A stretch of DNA of 43,948 bases from Chloroflexota bacterium (GCA_016223105.1 JACRPR010000166.1:1-43948); one strand, 5' to 3'; counted from the first letter of the stretch, positions 16,205-25,186 are shown. Made by a program: numbers and translations. The notes: a model not told the origin generated them from the sequence alone.

Positions 16205-17239
16205 ATGGGGCTTTTAGTCATTTCGAAAGAAGACATTGCATCGTTTATCGCGCGACTCGTAACCGAGTACGAAGTGGTCGCGCCGGTCGCGCGCGAAAAC
16301 AAATTCGCGTTCGCGCCGATCACCGATCCTGCCCAGGTGCGGCTCGATTACACCACGACGATCCTGCCACCGAAAAAAGCGTTCTTGCCGCCGGAAGAAA
16401 CCTTGTTCGCGTTCAAACTGAATGGCGCGTTCACCACGCAACCGATTTTCGATGAACGTCCGCGCGTTTTGCTCGGCGCGCACACCTGCGATTTGCACGC
16501 GATCAAATTGCTCGATGCGGTTTTTGAAACAGGTTTCGCGGACGAGCATTATCGCAAACGCCGCGCGCACACGCTGATCGTGAGTTTAGAATGTCTCGCG
16601 CCGTGCGACGAACATTCGTTTTGCAAAAGTATGGAAACGTTGACCGCGCGCGACGGGTACGATTTGCATTTGACCGATGTCGGCGACGCGTACACGGTAG
16701 ACGTTGGCACGGAGCAAGGCAAACAATTGCTCGCGCGCTTTGCGAATGCGGGCGACGCGACACGGCTCGACCTGGATCACCTCAACAAAAAACTCGCGGC
16801 GAAATGGTCGAACTTTGCGTACCGCTTGGATTTCAACGCAAACGATTTACCGGCAGTGATGGCGTTGAGTTACAAAAATCCGCTGTGGGAAGAACTCGGT
16901 AAAAAATGTTTGGCGTGCGGACAGTGCAACCTGGTTTGTCCGACCTGTTATTGTTTCAACGTCAAAGACGACACCGGGTTCGATCACAAAACCGGCGAAC
17001 GCAAACGCGTGTGGGACTCGTGCCAGCTCGACGAGTTTGCGCGCGTCGCGACCGGCGAAAATTTTCGCAAGACGCGCGCGCAACGCCAACGCCATCGTTT
17101 TTTCCGCAAGGGCAAATATATCCCGGAGATGCACGGCGCGCTCGGCTGTGTCGGTTGTGGACGATGCGCGCGCGCGTGCCTCGTTGATATTTCACCGGTG
17201 CAAGTGTTCAACGCGTTGCATCAAACGCGAGGTTTGTAG
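16205..17239 (+). CDS. hydB: Group 3b [NiFe] hydrogenase (sulfhydrogenase) beta subunit, FeS
   Basis: This 344-residue cytoplasmic subunit transfers electrons within the bidirectional NAD(P)-linked hydrogenase (Pyrococcus sulfhydrogenase type). The N-terminal two thirds has the HydB/anaerobic sulfite reductase A fold features (VLLGAHTCDLHAIKLLD, ECLAPCDEHSFC). The C-terminal third carries two [4Fe-4S] motifs, CLACGQCNLVCPTCYC and CVGCGRCARACLVD. AGGAGGAG precedes the ATG. The gene order beta, gamma, delta, alpha follows the archaeal hydBGDA operon. The stop codon TAG (17237-17239) lies in the palindrome that separates it from hydG. Confidence 0.92.
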   Translation: MGLLVISKEDIASFIARLVTEYEVVAPVARENKFAFAPITDPAQVRLDYTTTILPPKKAFLPPEETLFAFKLNGAFTTQPIFDERPRVLLGAHTCDLHAIKLLDAVFETGFADEHYRKRRAHTLIVSLECLAPCDEHSFCKSMETLTARDGYDLHLTDVGDAYTVDVGTEQGKQLLARFANAGDATRLDLDHLNKKLAAKWSNFAYRLDFNANDLPAVMALSYKNPLWEELGKKCLACGQCNLVCPTCYCFNVKDDTGFDHKTGERKRVWDSCQLDEFARVATGENFRKTRAQRQRHRFFRKGKYIPEMHGALGCVGCGRCARACLVDISPVQVFNALHQTRGL

Positions 17240-17288
17240 CGCGCGCTTTTAGCGCGCAGTAAATTGCGCTAAAGCGCATACTACAAAC
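17232..17288. repeat. Palindromic element, GTTTGTAGCGCGCGC family
   Basis: GTTTGTAG at 17232-17239 pairs with CTACAAAC at 17281-17288, with GCGCTTTTAGCGC / GCGCTAAAGCGC inside. It fills the hydB-hydG gap and contains the hydB stop codon. Confidence 0.85.
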
Positions 17289-17300
17289 AGGAGATCAAAT

Positions 17301-18137
17301 ATGGCAATCCCAACCACCGATTCGCTCTACACGCCCGCGCCCGCCCGCATCGCGAAAATCCAAACGCTGACCGCGATGGAAAAATTATTTACGATTGAAT
17401 TGCCGCGCGGTCAAACCCTGGGACACGCGCCGGGACAATTTGTCGAAGTGAGTTTGTTCGGCGTCGGCGAAGCGCCGATCTCGATTACGTCGTCGCCGAG
17501 CCGGAGCAACGGCACGTTCGAATTGTGCGTGCGTCAGGTCGGCGATGTAACGCGCGCGCTCCACACTCTCGGCGAAGGCGCGCTGATCGGTTTGCGCGGT
17601 CCGTTCGGACACGGTTTCCCGCTCGACGAATTTAAGGGCAAAGATATTTTGTTCGCGCCGGGCGGACTCGGACTCGCGCCGGCGCGCAGTGTGATCAACC
17701 AGGTGCTTGATCATCGGCGCGATTTCGCGCGCGTGATAATTTTGTACGGCGCGAAAACTCCCGGCGAATTATTGTTCAAGGACGAACTCGCCGCGTGGAG
17801 CAAACGCGACGATGTAGAATTTTTCGTAACGGTTGATCGCGGCGACGAAAATTGGAAAGGCAATGTCGGCGTCATCACGACGCTCTTCCCCAAGGTCGCG
17901 GTCAGTCCGCGCAACACGATTGCGATCACGATCGGTCCGCCGGTGATGTATCGTTTCGTATTGATGGAACTGCTCGGCAAAGGCATCCCCGATGATCAGA
18001 TTTGGTTGTCGCTCGAACGGCGAATGAAATGCGGCGTTGGCAAATGCGGACATTGCCAGATCAATCATTTGTATTGTTGCCAGCAAGGACCCGCGTTCAA
18101 TTACGCGCAAATTCGCGGGATCGAGGAGGCGATCTAA
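17301..18137 (+). CDS. hydG: Group 3b [NiFe] hydrogenase gamma subunit, FAD/NAD(P)-binding
   Basis: This 278-residue ferredoxin-reductase-like subunit passes electrons between the FeS subunits and NAD(P). It has the FAD-binding barrel (GQFVEVSLFGVGEAPISITSSP, about residues 45-65), the nucleotide-binding loop FAPGGLGLAPARSVI, and a C-terminal [2Fe-2S] cluster (MKCGVGKCGHC followed by YCC). It is homologous to dihydroorotate dehydrogenase electron-transfer subunits. AGGAGA lies seven bases upstream of the ATG. Its TAA stop shares one base with the ATG of hydD. It is not the radical-SAM HydG of [FeFe] hydrogenase maturation. Confidence 0.92.
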   Translation: MAIPTTDSLYTPAPARIAKIQTLTAMEKLFTIELPRGQTLGHAPGQFVEVSLFGVGEAPISITSSPSRSNGTFELCVRQVGDVTRALHTLGEGALIGLRGPFGHGFPLDEFKGKDILFAPGGLGLAPARSVINQVLDHRRDFARVIILYGAKTPGELLFKDELAAWSKRDDVEFFVTVDRGDENWKGNVGVITTLFPKVAVSPRNTIAITIGPPVMYRFVLMELLGKGIPDDQIWLSLERRMKCGVGKCGHCQINHLYCCQQGPAFNYAQIRGIEEAI

Positions 18138-18874
18138 TGAAACCCCAAGTGGCGTTCTTCGATTTCACGAGTTGCGAAGGTTGTCAGCTCACCGTCGTGG
18201 ATTCTTTGCAAACGCATCTCGATTTGCTCGATATGGTTGAGATCGTGCAATTCCGCGAAGCGATGAGCGAGCGCGGCGAAGATTACGCGGTCGCGTTCAT
18301 CGAAGGTTCGATCACGCGCGAGTCGGACGAAGCGCGGCTCAAAGAAATTCGTGAACGTGCGGCAGTGTTGGTCGCGCTCGGCGCGTGCGCGCACATCGGC
18401 GGCGTCAACGCGATCAAAAATCTCGCGCCGCTTCACGATGTTCGCAAGTACGTGTACGGCGAACGCGCGGAATGGTTCGCGACATACGCGGCGCGTCCGA
18501 TCAGCGCGGTCGTCAAGGTGGACGCGTTCATCCCAGGATGCCCGATTGATCGCGAAGAATTTATTCGCGTCGTCAACGCGCTCTTGCGCGGCATCAAGCC
18601 GCCGATCCCGGATTATCCAATGTGCGTCGAGTGCAAACTCAAAGAAAATGTTTGCTTGTTCGACAAGGGCGGTGATTGTCTCGGCGCGATCACGCGCGCG
18701 GGGTGCGGCGCGATCTGTCCGACGTACGGCGATGGGTGCGAAGGATGTCGCGGTTTGATTCCGAATCCAAATCGCGATTCAATGCAAAGCGTTCTCGCCG
18801 CGCGCGGACTGACGCCGCAAGATGTGATGGCGCGGATGACGATGTTTGGATCGTACGAGATAAGTAAAGCGTAA
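18137..18874 (+). CDS. hydD: Group 3b [NiFe] hydrogenase delta (small) subunit
   Basis: This 245-residue small subunit carries the FeS relay next to the active site. The proximal cluster motif is TSCEGCQ (Cys13, Cys16), with GACAHIGG and FIPGCPIDREEF supplying the other ligands. Further cysteines (CVECKLKENVC, AGCGAICP, GCEGC) hold the medial and distal clusters. There is no Tat signal, so the enzyme is cytoplasmic, as expected for group 3. GAGGAGG lies seven bases before the ATG at 18137, which overlaps the hydG stop. The last residues (SKA) and the stop are encoded by a palindromic repeat. Confidence 0.93.
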   Translation: MKPQVAFFDFTSCEGCQLTVVDSLQTHLDLLDMVEIVQFREAMSERGEDYAVAFIEGSITRESDEARLKEIRERAAVLVALGACAHIGGVNAIKNLAPLHDVRKYVYGERAEWFATYAARPISAVVKVDAFIPGCPIDREEFIRVVNALLRGIKPPIPDYPMCVECKLKENVCLFDKGGDCLGAITRAGCGAICPTYGDGCEGCRGLIPNPNRDSMQSVLAARGLTPQDVMARMTMFGSYEISKA

Positions 18875-18915
18875 AACGTAATGCGTAATTACGTTTTACG
18901 CATTACGTTTTACTT
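18863..18915. repeat. Palindromic element, GTAAAACGTAATGCG family
   Basis: Twenty-seven-base arms (18863-18889 and 18889-18915) contain the TAA stop of hydD (18872-18874). A related element lies at 31151-31219. Confidence 0.88.
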
Positions 18916-18926
18916 GGAGAATACCT

Positions 18927-20219
18927 ATGGCACAAAACTTGCACATTGACATTCACCACATCACCCGCGTCGAAGGACACGGCAACATTGTCGTCAACGC
19001 GAAAAATGGCGTGCTGGAAGAATGTCGGCTCGACATTGTGGAGACGCCGCGCTTTTTTGAAGCGTTGTTGCGCGGGCGACCGTACACCGAAGCGAGCCAC
19101 ATCACGTCGCGCATCTGCGGCATCTGCGCGGTCGGACACGCGACCGCGTCTCTGCGCGCGACCGAGCACGCGCTCGGCGTCGCGTTGTCGGAGCAAACGC
19201 GCCTCTTGCGCGATTTGATTTTCTTCGGCGAGATGCTCGACAGTCACGTTTTGCATACGTATATGTTGATCGCACCGGACTTTTTCGGCGTGGGCAGTGT
19301 GATTCCGCTCGCGCAGGTCGCGGCGAACGCGGTTCTGCGCGCCCTGCGCGTGAAAAAACTCGCGGGCGATCTGTGCGCGGTGATCGGCGGTCGCCACACG
19401 CACCCCATCGCGATGACGGTCGGCGGGTTCACGCATCTGCCGACGGTCGAAGAAATCAAAGCATTGCGCGAGCGTTTGATTCTCGCGCGCAAAGATATGG
19501 ACGACACGATCACGCTATTCAAAACTCTGCCGTGGCCCCGTTTCAAACGCGAGACCGAATACATCGCACTGTCCAAGCCGAACGAGTACGCGTTCATTGA
19601 CGGCGCGATCACCAGCACCGACGGCGGATCCTGGGACGTTACCGATTACAAAACGATCACGAACGAACACCTGGTTCAACATTCATCGTCGAAACACACC
19701 AAGCACAAACGCGAAGCGTATATGGTCGGCGCGCTCGCGCGGTTCAACGTCAATTACAATTTCTTGCATCCGAAAGCGAAAGCCGCGGCGCAGGAGCTGG
19801 GAATGAAACCGGTTTGCACGAATCCATATTTCAATTCCGCCGCGCAAATCGTCGAGATGGTGCATAGCGTCGAAGGTGCGATCACGGTTTGCGATGAATT
19901 GATCGCGCGCGGTATCAAACCGGAAAAACCGTACACGTTTTCCGGCAAGGGCGGCGCGGGCGTCGGCGCGTGCGAAGTACCGCGCGGCACACTCTATCAC
20001 GATTACGAAATCGGCGACGATGGGCGCATCGTCAACGCGAATTGCATCATCCCGACCGGACAAAATCTCGCGAACATCGAAGCGGATATGCGCGCGCTCG
20101 TTCCGCAGATTCTCGATCAGGGTCAGGATAAAGTTACGCTCGCGCTCGAAATGTTGGTGCGCGCGTACGATCCGTGTATTTCGTGTTCAGTGCATTTCTT
20201 GAGCGTCAAGTTCGTTTAG
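18927..20219 (+). CDS. hydA: Group 3b [NiFe] hydrogenase alpha (large) subunit
   Basis: This 430-residue catalytic subunit holds the NiFe(CN)2CO centre and reversibly oxidises H2. Some group 3b enzymes also reduce sulfur. The N-terminal nickel ligands are SRICGIC (Cys64, Cys67) and the C-terminal ones are DPCISCSVH (Cys417, Cys420, His423). A short tail FLSVKFV after His423 is the expected propeptide removed by the maturation protease encoded next. The length suits the compact group 3 form. GGAG lies nine bases before the ATG. It is the fourth gene of the hydBGDA operon. Confidence 0.94.
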   Translation: MAQNLHIDIHHITRVEGHGNIVVNAKNGVLEECRLDIVETPRFFEALLRGRPYTEASHITSRICGICAVGHATASLRATEHALGVALSEQTRLLRDLIFFGEMLDSHVLHTYMLIAPDFFGVGSVIPLAQVAANAVLRALRVKKLAGDLCAVIGGRHTHPIAMTVGGFTHLPTVEEIKALRERLILARKDMDDTITLFKTLPWPRFKRETEYIALSKPNEYAFIDGAITSTDGGSWDVTDYKTITNEHLVQHSSSKHTKHKREAYMVGALARFNVNYNFLHPKAKAAAQELGMKPVCTNPYFNSAAQIVEMVHSVEGAITVCDELIARGIKPEKPYTFSGKGGAGVGACEVPRGTLYHDYEIGDDGRIVNANCIIPTGQNLANIEADMRALVPQILDQGQDKVTLALEMLVRAYDPCISCSVHFLSVKFV

Positions 20220-20222
20220 TGC

Positions 20223-20298
20223 GTTGGATAGTTGGATAGTTACATAGTTGAATCGTTGCAACAAACTATCCAACTATCCAACTATCCAACTATGCAAC
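20223..20298. repeat. Palindromic element, TTGGATAGTTG family
   Basis: Arms of TTGGATAG/CTATCCAA units (about 20223-20250 and 20271-20298) lie between hydA and the protease gene and include the protease ATG. A related element is at 30265-30340. Confidence 0.85.
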
Positions 20299-20750
20299 CA
20301 ACGCTGATTTTAGGATTAGGCAATCCACTCCAAGCCGACGATGGGATCGGGTGTCGCGTCGCGCAAGAGCTCGCGACGCGCGCGTTGCCGGACGTTGAAG
20401 TGATGGATGGCGGCACGCCCGGCGTCGGCTTGATCAATTTGCTCCAAGGACGCGCGCGTGCTATCATTGTGGACGCCGCGGAGATGCAATTATTACCCGG
20501 CGAAGTGCGCGTGTTCGATCCGCGCCAGGTTCACTTGGATCGCGCGCGCGAACAATTCTCTCTGCATCACTGCGGCGTCGCGGACGCGCTCGCGCTCGCG
20601 GACGCGCTAAAACTTACCTTGCCGGAGATTACGCTTGTCGGCGTCCAGCCCGCGCGCGTCGAGTGGGGCGCGCAACTCACGCCGCGCGTTCAAGCCGCGT
20701 TGCCGCGCGTGATTGAAACGGTAATCCAACAACTTGACGCAGTTCCTTAA
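20292..20750 (+). CDS. Hydrogenase maturation endopeptidase (HycI/HyaD family)
   Basis: This 152-residue protease removes the C-terminal tail of the hydrogenase large subunit after nickel insertion. The hallmark GLGNPLQADDGIG at the N terminus carries a nickel-sensing acidic residue. VMDGGTPG and IIVDAAE (second Asp) follow, and a His-rich FSLHHCGVAD is also typical. The ATG at 20292 gives the expected length but has no ribosome site and lies in the right arm of a palindromic repeat. The stop codon also lies in a repeat, so the gene is bounded on both sides by elements. Position directly behind hydA fits its role. Confidence 0.88.
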   Translation: MQPTLILGLGNPLQADDGIGCRVAQELATRALPDVEVMDGGTPGVGLINLLQGRARAIIVDAAEMQLLPGEVRVFDPRQVHLDRAREQFSLHHCGVADALALADALKLTLPEITLVGVQPARVEWGAQLTPRVQAALPRVIETVIQQLDAVP

Positions 20751-20822
20751 TTTCCCTTATTTCCCTAATTTCCTTTGTTGCGGAAAAAATGGAAATGCGG
20801 GAAATAAGGGAAATGCCGGGAA
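20743..20822. repeat. Palindromic element, TTTCCCTTATTTCCC family
   Basis: The arm at 20743-20773 pairs with about 20791-20822. The protease stop codon TAA (20748-20750) is in the first arm. It fills the gap to the response regulator gene. Confidence 0.85.
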
Positions 20823-20839
20823 TCAATAGGAGGCACAAC

Positions 20840-21253
20840 ATGGCAAACGAAAAAATTTTGATCATTGACAATGACGACGACCTGGTGTACGCGATGCGCC
20901 TACCACTTGAAGCCGCGGGCTATCAAGTGTTTCGCGCGGCGAACGGCAACGAAGGATTGCAAATGGTCAAGACGGTCAATCCCGATTTGATCATTCTCGA
21001 TGTGATGATGGATTCGACGACCGAAGGTTTTCAAGTGAGTCTCACGCTGCGCAATCCCACGCCCGCATCCGAGTACGCCGCGTATCGCCACATTCCGATT
21101 ATGATGTTGAGCGCGATTCATTCGACGACCGCGTTGCGATTCGCGCCCGACCAGGATTATTTGCCGATTGATTCGTTCGTCGAAAAACCGGTCGGTCCCG
21201 AAAAATTGTTGAGCCAAGTCCGCAAGCATTTGGAAAAGAAACAAACCGCGTAG
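20840..21253 (+). CDS. Single-domain response regulator (CheY-like)
   Basis: This 137-residue receiver domain has no output domain. The acidic pocket is IIDNDDD, the phosphorylated Asp is in LIILDVMM (about residue 53), the Thr/Ser position is in MMLSA, and the conserved Lys is in FVEKPV. AGGAGG lies six bases before the ATG at 20840. It is followed by a GAF histidine kinase, its likely partner, separated only by a nested repeat. The target is unknown; regulation of the adjacent hydrogenase region is possible but unproven. Confidence 0.92.
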   Translation: MANEKILIIDNDDDLVYAMRLPLEAAGYQVFRAANGNEGLQMVKTVNPDLIILDVMMDSTTEGFQVSLTLRNPTPASEYAAYRHIPIMMLSAIHSTTALRFAPDQDYLPIDSFVEKPVGPEKLLSQVRKHLEKKQTA

Positions 21254-21256
21254 TCG

Positions 21257-21405
21257 GCACAACAACGAATTTGGAAAACAACGAATCGCCCAAACGGATT
21301 CGACGCTTTAGCGGGTTGCGTGTCAGACACGCTAAGCGAACCGCGTAAACGCTCGACGCCACATCGGACTGGCCAATTCGTTCCTTTCTCCATTCGTTGT
21401 TGTGC
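21257..21405. repeat. Nested palindromes: one element inside another
   Basis: Outer arms (21257-21290 and 21371-21405, starting GCACAACAACGAAT) belong to the ACGAAT family also seen at 25187-25264. Between them lies an element of the GCTTTAGCGGGTTG family (21296-21360). This is best explained by insertion of one element into the loop of another. Confidence 0.85.
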
Positions 21406-21418
21406 AACGAGATCAACG

Positions 21419-23269
21419 ATGAACCAGAACGCCTCGAGTCAAGCGCATCGCGTCAGCGCGTTGCCCGCGCGCGAACTCGCCGCGAGCGTCGCGTGGTTCA
21501 TTCGCTTGCGCTGGCTCGCCGGCGCAGGCGTGTTGAGCGCGGTCTGGTTCATTGATCTTTTTCTCCCTCTGCATCTGCCGGTCATTCCTCTGTATGCCAT
21601 CGGGTTGATCATCCTCGCCTACAACCTGGTTTTTCGATACGCGTTCACGCGCGCCCCGCGCGATCTCCCCGATCTACATCGGCTCACGCATTGGCAAATC
21701 GCGTGCGATTGGATCGCGATGAGCGCGCTGATTTATTTTTCCGGCGGCTTGACCAGCCCCGCGATTCTCTATTTCTTTTTTCACATCATCATCGCTTCGA
21801 TTTTGCTCACCGCGCGCGCGACATTTTTTTTCGCCGCGTTCGCGACCGGGTTGATCGGCGCGCTCGGCGCGCTCGAACTCGGCGGCGCGTTGCCGCACGT
21901 TGAGGTGTTTCGCGCGTCCACGCTCGCGCTCACGCGCGATCCACTGTATGTGTCCGGCGCGATTTTCTTTTTCGCGAGCGCGGCATTCGTCGCGGCGTAT
22001 CTCGGCAACGGTTTGAATCAACGCTTGCGCGAACGCCAAGCGCAAACGATTCAACTGAACGAACGATTGCAAACGCTGTACGACGCGGCGCAAACGATCA
22101 ACTCGACGCTCGAACTGCAACAAGTGTTGACGCGCCTCGCGCGCGCAACCGCCGACGCGATGAACGTGCGCGCGTGCTCGATTCGCTTGCTGAGCGATGA
22201 CGGCGCGCGGTTGATTGTCGGCGGCGTGCACGGTTTGAGCGACGCGTACATTCAAAAAGGCGATCTCGTGCTCGCGCAAAATCCACTCGCGCGCCAGGTG
22301 TTGGCAGGTGAAGTGATCGCGATTGCCGACATCGCGCACGATGCGCGTTTGCAATATCCGGCGGAAGCCGTCGCCGAAGGAATTTGCGCGATGCTCTCCG
22401 CCCCGCTCATCGGCAAGCACGGTGCGCTCGGTTTGATGCGCGCGTACAGCGTCGAGCGCGATCATTTCACGGCGAGCGATGCGAATTTTCTGTCCACCAT
22501 CGCGAGCCAGGGGAGCATCGCGATTGAAAACGCACTCGCGTACCAACAACTCGGCAAACTCGATCAGATGAAATCCAAATTCGTGTTGACGGTTACGCAC
22601 GAACTCCGCTCGCCGGTCAGCGTCGTGCAAAGTTTACTGCGAACTCTGCACGCCGGGTACGCCGGCGCGTTGAGCGACACGCAACGCGATCTGGTCGAAC
22701 GCGCCCTACGCCGTTCCGATTTTTTGCAAACGCTGATTGACGATCTGCTCGCGCTCGCCGCCGGTAAAAGCGAATTGCGCGTCAACGAAGCCCGCGTGCG
22801 CGTGCCCCTCGGCGATGCGGTCGCGCGCGTCGTCGAACGCTTTCAGACGCCCGCACAAGAAAAACAGATCGCGCTCGAATGGCACTGCGATTGCGACGAC
22901 GCGCCGATCGCGATTCTCGCGACCCAGGATGCGGTGGATCGCATTCTCAACAACCTGGTTTCAAACGCGCTCAAGTACACGCGCGCGCGCGGACGCGTCG
23001 CGATCACCCTCCGCCGCACGGACGGCAACGCACAGATCGAAATCGCGGACACAGGGATCGGGATTCCCGATGACGCGATGCCGCATCTGTTTGAAGAATT
23101 TTATCGCGCGCCGAACGCAAAGCAATCCGAAAAAGAAGGCACGGGGTTGGGTCTCGCGATCACGCGTGACCTGGTCACGCGTTTCGGCGGACGCATCACG
23201 GCGCAAAGCAAACTCCACGAAGGCGCGACGTTTGTCGTAACGTTTCCAGAAAACCCAAAGGGTTTCTAA
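21419..23269 (+). CDS. Membrane GAF-domain sensor histidine kinase
   Basis: This 616-residue kinase starts at the ATG at 21419. An N-terminal membrane region of about six helices (residues 15-195) is followed by a coiled segment, a GAF domain (about 225-375), the HisKA dimerisation helix with TVTHELRSPVSV (His394) and a HATPase_c domain with NNLVSNALKY, DTGIGIP and GTGLGLAI. The membrane region has no obvious extracellular loop, so it may sense within the membrane. GAF and kinase parts are closely similar to the kinase at 32543. Its C-terminal ENPKGF and stop codon are encoded by a hairpin repeat; the paralogue ends VVTFPGA instead. Confidence 0.92.
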   Translation: MNQNASSQAHRVSALPARELAASVAWFIRLRWLAGAGVLSAVWFIDLFLPLHLPVIPLYAIGLIILAYNLVFRYAFTRAPRDLPDLHRLTHWQIACDWIAMSALIYFSGGLTSPAILYFFFHIIIASILLTARATFFFAAFATGLIGALGALELGGALPHVEVFRASTLALTRDPLYVSGAIFFFASAAFVAAYLGNGLNQRLRERQAQTIQLNERLQTLYDAAQTINSTLELQQVLTRLARATADAMNVRACSIRLLSDDGARLIVGGVHGLSDAYIQKGDLVLAQNPLARQVLAGEVIAIADIAHDARLQYPAEAVAEGICAMLSAPLIGKHGALGLMRAYSVERDHFTASDANFLSTIASQGSIAIENALAYQQLGKLDQMKSKFVLTVTHELRSPVSVVQSLLRTLHAGYAGALSDTQRDLVERALRRSDFLQTLIDDLLALAAGKSELRVNEARVRVPLGDAVARVVERFQTPAQEKQIALEWHCDCDDAPIAILATQDAVDRILNNLVSNALKYTRARGRVAITLRRTDGNAQIEIADTGIGIPDDAMPHLFEEFYRAPNAKQSEKEGTGLGLAITRDLVTRFGGRITAQSKLHEGATFVVTFPENPKGF

Positions 23270-23284
23270 AAACCCTTCGGGTTT
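23251..23284. repeat. Palindromic hairpin at kinase 3' end
   Basis: Arms 23251-23265 and 23270-23284 differ by one base from perfect pairing. The TAA stop of the kinase (23267-23269) lies in the loop. Same family as the hairpin in the GNAT gene. Confidence 0.88.
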
Positions 23285-23299
23285 GTGGGCGAGGCGCAT

Positions 23300-25177
23300 G
23301 TGTTTCTCCGCGTCTGGTACAACATCGGCTTGGGCGCAAAGATGGCGGTCATTGTCGTCATCGGCGTCGTCTCGCTCGTTACGCTGTTTGCGTACCTCGG
23401 CACCGCCGCGCTCACTGAAAGCACGCAACGCACTCTGCAAGAGCGCGTCATCCTCGCGCAAACCGCCGCGCGCCACATTGATTATCTCCTCGCCAGCATC
23501 GAAAATAGTTTGACCGATACTGCCGCGCAAGCCGAGTGGTCGGATCCAAACCAGGTCAATGCGCTTCTTGACCGCGCGCACGCGCGCCTAAAATTTTTCG
23601 GCGCGCATCTTTTTCTCCTCGATCAAAATAGATCACTCATCGCGTCGCGCCCAACCATCACGGACACGATTTCGTTCGATCATTTCGCGTCCGTCACCGC
23701 CGCACTCGATGGTCAACCGTTCGCGGTCTCGCGTTATAAACGTCCGCTCGATTCGCTTGGCACCGCGACGATTGCGGTCGCGCCGGTACGCGATCATTCG
23801 AATCGCGTGATTGGCGCGCTCGTCCTCACGATTGATCTCGCGCAACGCGAAAATAGTTTGTTCACGCATCCGATTGGCTTAGGCGAAACCGGGTATATGG
23901 ATTTGGTGGATTTGGGCGGCATCATTCTCGCGAGCACGCGCGCGGAACGCGTCGAACAAGTCAGTTATCACGGCACAAGTCTCGCGTGGATGATTCAAAA
24001 TCAGCAACAAATGGTTTCGACGTGTTACGATTGTCACCCGAATCCATCCGAACCGGCGCGGCGCGATGAAGTGCTCGCGTTCGCGCCGCTCGAACGCGCC
24101 GCGTGGGGCGTAACCGTGCATCAAAGCGAAGAGGAAGTGTTCGCGGCGACGCGGCTTTTGCAATTGCGAATTTTTGCGTTGTTGATCATTTGCATCGGCG
24201 GCGCACTCGCGCTCGTGTATCTCACGACGCGCAGTGTGATCGCGCCGACCCAGGATTTGACGCGCGCGACCGAACGCATCGCGACCGGCGATCTCGACAC
24301 GCCAATTCGCGCGCGCGGGCGCGATGAGATCGGCGCGCTCGCGCAATCGTTCGAAGCGATGCGCGCGCGGTTGAAAGATTCGATCGCGGAAATTTCCGCG
24401 TGGAATCGCGAACTCGATACGCGTGTGCACGAGCGGACCGAAGAATGTCGCACCGCGAAAAACGAACTCGAGCAATTGTACGCCGAGTTGCAACGTAAGG
24501 AACACGCGCGCAGTGAATTACTGCATCGCGTTTTTTCCGCGCAAGAAGAAGAGCGCAAACGCATCGCGCGCGAACTGCACGACGAGACCGCGCAAGTGTT
24601 AACCGGGTTGGCGTACGCGCTCGATCACGCCGCGGAGCAAACGACCGCGCCGGAAATTCAAGCCCTGCTCGAACGGATGCACACGCTCGCCGAAACCGCG
24701 CTCCAAGAAATTCAGCGCATCATTCTCGATCTACGTCCGACGATGCTCGATCATCTCGGCTTGATGCCCGCGTTGCGCTGGTACGCGCAAACGCGATTGG
24801 AAGTTCAAAACATTCAACTGACCGTGCGCGAGATCGGCACGCCGCGGCGATTACCGCCGCCGGTCGAAATCGCATTGTTCCGCGTCGTGCAAGAAGCGAT
24901 CAACAATATCGCGCGTCATTCGTTCGCGCGCCACGCGCATTGCGTTTTTGAATTTGACGCGGATCGCGTCATCGTTCGCATCACCGACGACGGCGTTGGA
25001 TTCGATCCAGAATCGATCACGCGCGCGGTGAACGGCAAACGCGGCTTGGGTTTGATCGGAATGGAAGAACGGATGAGCGCGATTGGCGGCGCGTTGCATT
25101 TGCGTTCGACGCCGGGCGCGGGCACCGGCATCACGCTGATCGCGCCGACGGAAGACGACGACGAATCGCAGAATTGA
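23300..25177 (+). CDS. Sensor histidine kinase with CxxCH motif, HAMP and HisKA_3
   Basis: This 625-residue kinase uses a GTG start at 23300 with GAGG five bases upstream. A first helix (about residues 12-35), an extracytoplasmic Cache-like domain (about 40-285) and a second helix (about 290-312) frame the sensor. The sensor contains CYDCH (Cys242-His246), the attachment motif for c-type haem. HAMP (about 313-365), a coiled segment, HisKA_3 with ARELHDETAQ (His427) and HATPase_c (GLGLIGMEERM) follow, as in NarX/DegS. The NarL-type regulator next door is its likely partner. Covalent haem would make it a redox or gas sensor; haem is inferred from the motif only. Confidence 0.9.
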   Translation: MFLRVWYNIGLGAKMAVIVVIGVVSLVTLFAYLGTAALTESTQRTLQERVILAQTAARHIDYLLASIENSLTDTAAQAEWSDPNQVNALLDRAHARLKFFGAHLFLLDQNRSLIASRPTITDTISFDHFASVTAALDGQPFAVSRYKRPLDSLGTATIAVAPVRDHSNRVIGALVLTIDLAQRENSLFTHPIGLGETGYMDLVDLGGIILASTRAERVEQVSYHGTSLAWMIQNQQQMVSTCYDCHPNPSEPARRDEVLAFAPLERAAWGVTVHQSEEEVFAATRLLQLRIFALLIICIGGALALVYLTTRSVIAPTQDLTRATERIATGDLDTPIRARGRDEIGALAQSFEAMRARLKDSIAEISAWNRELDTRVHERTEECRTAKNELEQLYAELQRKEHARSELLHRVFSAQEEERKRIARELHDETAQVLTGLAYALDHAAEQTTAPEIQALLERMHTLAETALQEIQRIILDLRPTMLDHLGLMPALRWYAQTRLEVQNIQLTVREIGTPRRLPPPVEIALFRVVQEAINNIARHSFARHAHCVFEFDADRVIVRITDDGVGFDPESITRAVNGKRGLGLIGMEERMSAIGGALHLRSTPGAGTGITLIAPTEDDDESQN

Positions 25178-25186
25178 ACGAATTTT

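Noticed and set aside
16205..20219. Periplasmic uptake (group 1) hydrogenase
   Set aside because: No Tat signal on the small subunit and the presence of FAD/NAD and HydB-type subunits match the cytoplasmic group 3b form.
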